Below are positions 21,130 to 22,146 of a stretch of 22,146 bases of DNA, piece by piece. Source of the DNA: a virus. The notes below the pieces were generated by a model. It was not told the origin of the DNA, searched no databases, and was given only the letters and a program-made list of their open reading frames with translations. How positions within the stretch are numbered: the first letter of the stretch is position 1; every line of letters starts with the position of its first letter. The position numbers and the translations under genes were made by a program. The stretch lies in IMG/VR virus record IMGVR_UViG_3300017598_000622, positions 1 through 22,146 of that record. One strand, given 5' to 3'.

Positions 21130-21659
21130 TCTTAAACAGAAAGCAAATCATTGAAAATATTAATAATGGTGATATTGTTGTAAATCCTCTTGATGAGAAA
21201 TACATAGGTGTGAACTCTATTGACTTGCGCCTATCCCCAAAAATGAAGATTTACACAAACAGTGTTTTAGATGCTCACTCTAAAAACCCTTTAAAGCCGA
21301 TTGAAATACCCGAAGAGGGTTTGATATTAGATCCGAATGAATTGTATATAGCTACAACAATGGAACACACGGAAACAAAAAACTTGGTTCCAATGCTGGT
21401 GGGGCGCTCTTCTATTGGGAGACTAGGGATTTTTATTCACATAACCGCCGGTTTTGGTGATATTGGTTTTAGAGGCCAGTGGACTCTCGAGATTACTTGT
21501 GTAAAGCCTGTGAAGATATATCCAAATATGAAAATTGGTCAAATATACTATCATACAACCGGAGAAAATCCAGAAAATTATCAAGGCCGTTATCAAGATC
21601 AGGTTGGCGCTCAAGGTTCAGGGTATCATAAAGGATTGCATCATGGGGTAAATGTATGA
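21126..21659 (+). CDS. dcd: dCTP deaminase
   Basis: This 177-residue protein deaminates dCTP to dUTP, feeding dUMP to thymidylate synthase. Diagnostic features are the N-terminal IGVNSIDLRL, the catalytic block GRSSIGRLG (residues 93-101), HITAGFGDIGFRGQWTLEI with Asp112 and the catalytic-position Glu122, and YPNMKIGQIYY with Gln139. The C-terminal PENYQGRYQDQ resembles the lid of the family. Length is slightly short of bacterial Dcd (about 190). No separate dUTPase follows, so either this enzyme is bifunctional (dUMP-forming) or the host supplies dUTPase. ThyX begins at the ATGA overlap. Confidence 0.92.
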   Translation: MILNRKQIIENINNGDIVVNPLDEKYIGVNSIDLRLSPKMKIYTNSVLDAHSKNPLKPIEIPEEGLILDPNELYIATTMEHTETKNLVPMLVGRSSIGRLGIFIHITAGFGDIGFRGQWTLEITCVKPVKIYPNMKIGQIYYHTTGENPENYQGRYQDQVGAQGSGYHKGLHHGVNV

Positions 21660-22146
21660 AGGTATTAAACAACGGTTTTGTAGAGCTAATTGACCACATG
21701 GGGGACCAGCGGAGAATCCTATCGTCTGCAAGGGTGTCAACAGGGGCGCAAGCAATCAAGGGAGAGTTGAAAGACCGTAAATTGATAAATTATTTATGGG
21801 AGCATGGACACAGTTCGCCATTTGAGCAGTGCCTTTTTACTTTCGTGATAAAATGCCCGATTGCTATAGCTAGACAATGGATGAGGCACAGAACAGGCCG
21901 ATACAATGAGGAATCAGGGCGATATAGAAAGCTAGAAGAATGTTTCTTTGAGCCCGCAAATTTTAGGTTTCAAGATACGAAAAACAAACAAGGGTCTTTT
22001 GGTGCGCTTAGTGGTGAGATGGATCAAAAAGCATATGACATTTATATTGCTTCAATTCTTCATTCTTATACAGCATATGAACAATTATTAAAAATTGGAG
22101 TAGCAAGGGAGCAAGCAAGAATGGTGCTACCATTAGCGCACATGAC
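21656..22146 (+). CDS. thyX: Flavin-dependent thymidylate synthase ThyX (partial, 3' end missing)
   Basis: The frame is open from ATG 21656 to the end of the window, giving 163 residues. ThyX makes dTMP from dUMP using FAD, NADPH and methylene-tetrahydrofolate. Family features are the early ARVSTGAQ, LWEHGHSSPFEQCLFTF, and the ThyX motif RHRTGRYNEESGRY (residues 77-90), followed by AREQARMVLPLAHM, the late flavin/folate region. In the usual motif RHRxxSxNExSxRY the sixth position is serine; here it is Arg82 (CGA, 21899-21901). The deaminase-synthase pair supplies dTMP independently of the host. The final part of the gene lies outside the window. Confidence 0.92.
   Translation, partial: MKVLNNGFVELIDHMGDQRRILSSARVSTGAQAIKGELKDRKLINYLWEHGHSSPFEQCLFTFVIKCPIAIARQWMRHRTGRYNEESGRYRKLEECFFEPANFRFQDTKNKQGSFGALSGEMDQKAYDIYIASILHSYTAYEQLLKIGVAREQARMVLPLAHM

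Noticed and set aside
1-22146. tRNA genes, CRISPR arrays, insertion sequences, integrase or attachment sites
   Set aside because: None was recognised by eye. Nearly all sequence is accounted for by tightly packed phage genes and the only sizeable non-coding stretches are 18069-18257 and 18944-19059.

Overview
The window is a stretch of a tailed-phage or prophage genome, low in G+C, with a long non-contractile (siphovirus-type) tail. The host cannot be named. Strong GGAGG ribosome binding sites and sigma70-type promoters (TTGACA-N17-TACAAT / TAATAT) argue for a bacterium with standard signals. A lipoprotein and a spanin-like overlapping gene pair hint weakly at a two-membrane host, whereas the replisome-organizer and KilAC antirepressor families are commonest in Firmicutes phages. 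No integrase, terminase or capsid gene lies in the window, so lysogeny cannot be decided.

Region 1 (1-13017, + strand) is the late head-tail and tail module in the classical order: head-tail connector (partial), head-closure protein, HK97 gp10-like tail completion protein, tail terminator, major tail protein with its own terminator, tail assembly chaperone with a -1 programmed frameshift, tape measure, distal-tail-like protein, two paralogous seven-repeat beta-propeller proteins, and a 1317-residue tail tip protein. The tip protein carries five chitin-binding-like modules and a C-terminal RCC1-like propeller.

Region 2 (13029-14814, + strand) is the probable lysis module: a coiled-coil membrane protein, a zinc amidase (endolysin), a two-helix holin-like protein, and two membrane proteins encoded in overlapping frames like Rz/Rz1 spanins.

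Region 3 (14799-18943, - strand) is a leftward operon. It starts at a divergent promoter near 18990 and encodes a helix-turn-helix regulator, an MmpS-like lipoprotein, an antirepressor, a DnaD-like replisome organizer, a DnaC-like helicase loader, a VRR-NUC nuclease, a modular DNA-binding-like protein and a 48-residue membrane protein. Its probable terminator lies inside the convergent spanin-like gene. The antirepressor has a structured leader with a terminator-like hairpin, the most striking regulatory element here.

Region 4 (19001-22146, + strand) is the rightward early operon: an unknown small protein, a Cro/excise-like HTH protein, two further small proteins, ERF single-strand annealing protein, a NinB-like protein, dCTP deaminase and the start of flavin-dependent thymidylate synthase ThyX. 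Genes overlap by 1-11 bases throughout. Initiation and helicase loading are thus transcribed leftward and recombination plus dTMP supply rightward, from one 66-base divergent promoter region built around a perfect TTGTCAA-N8-TTGACAA dyad.
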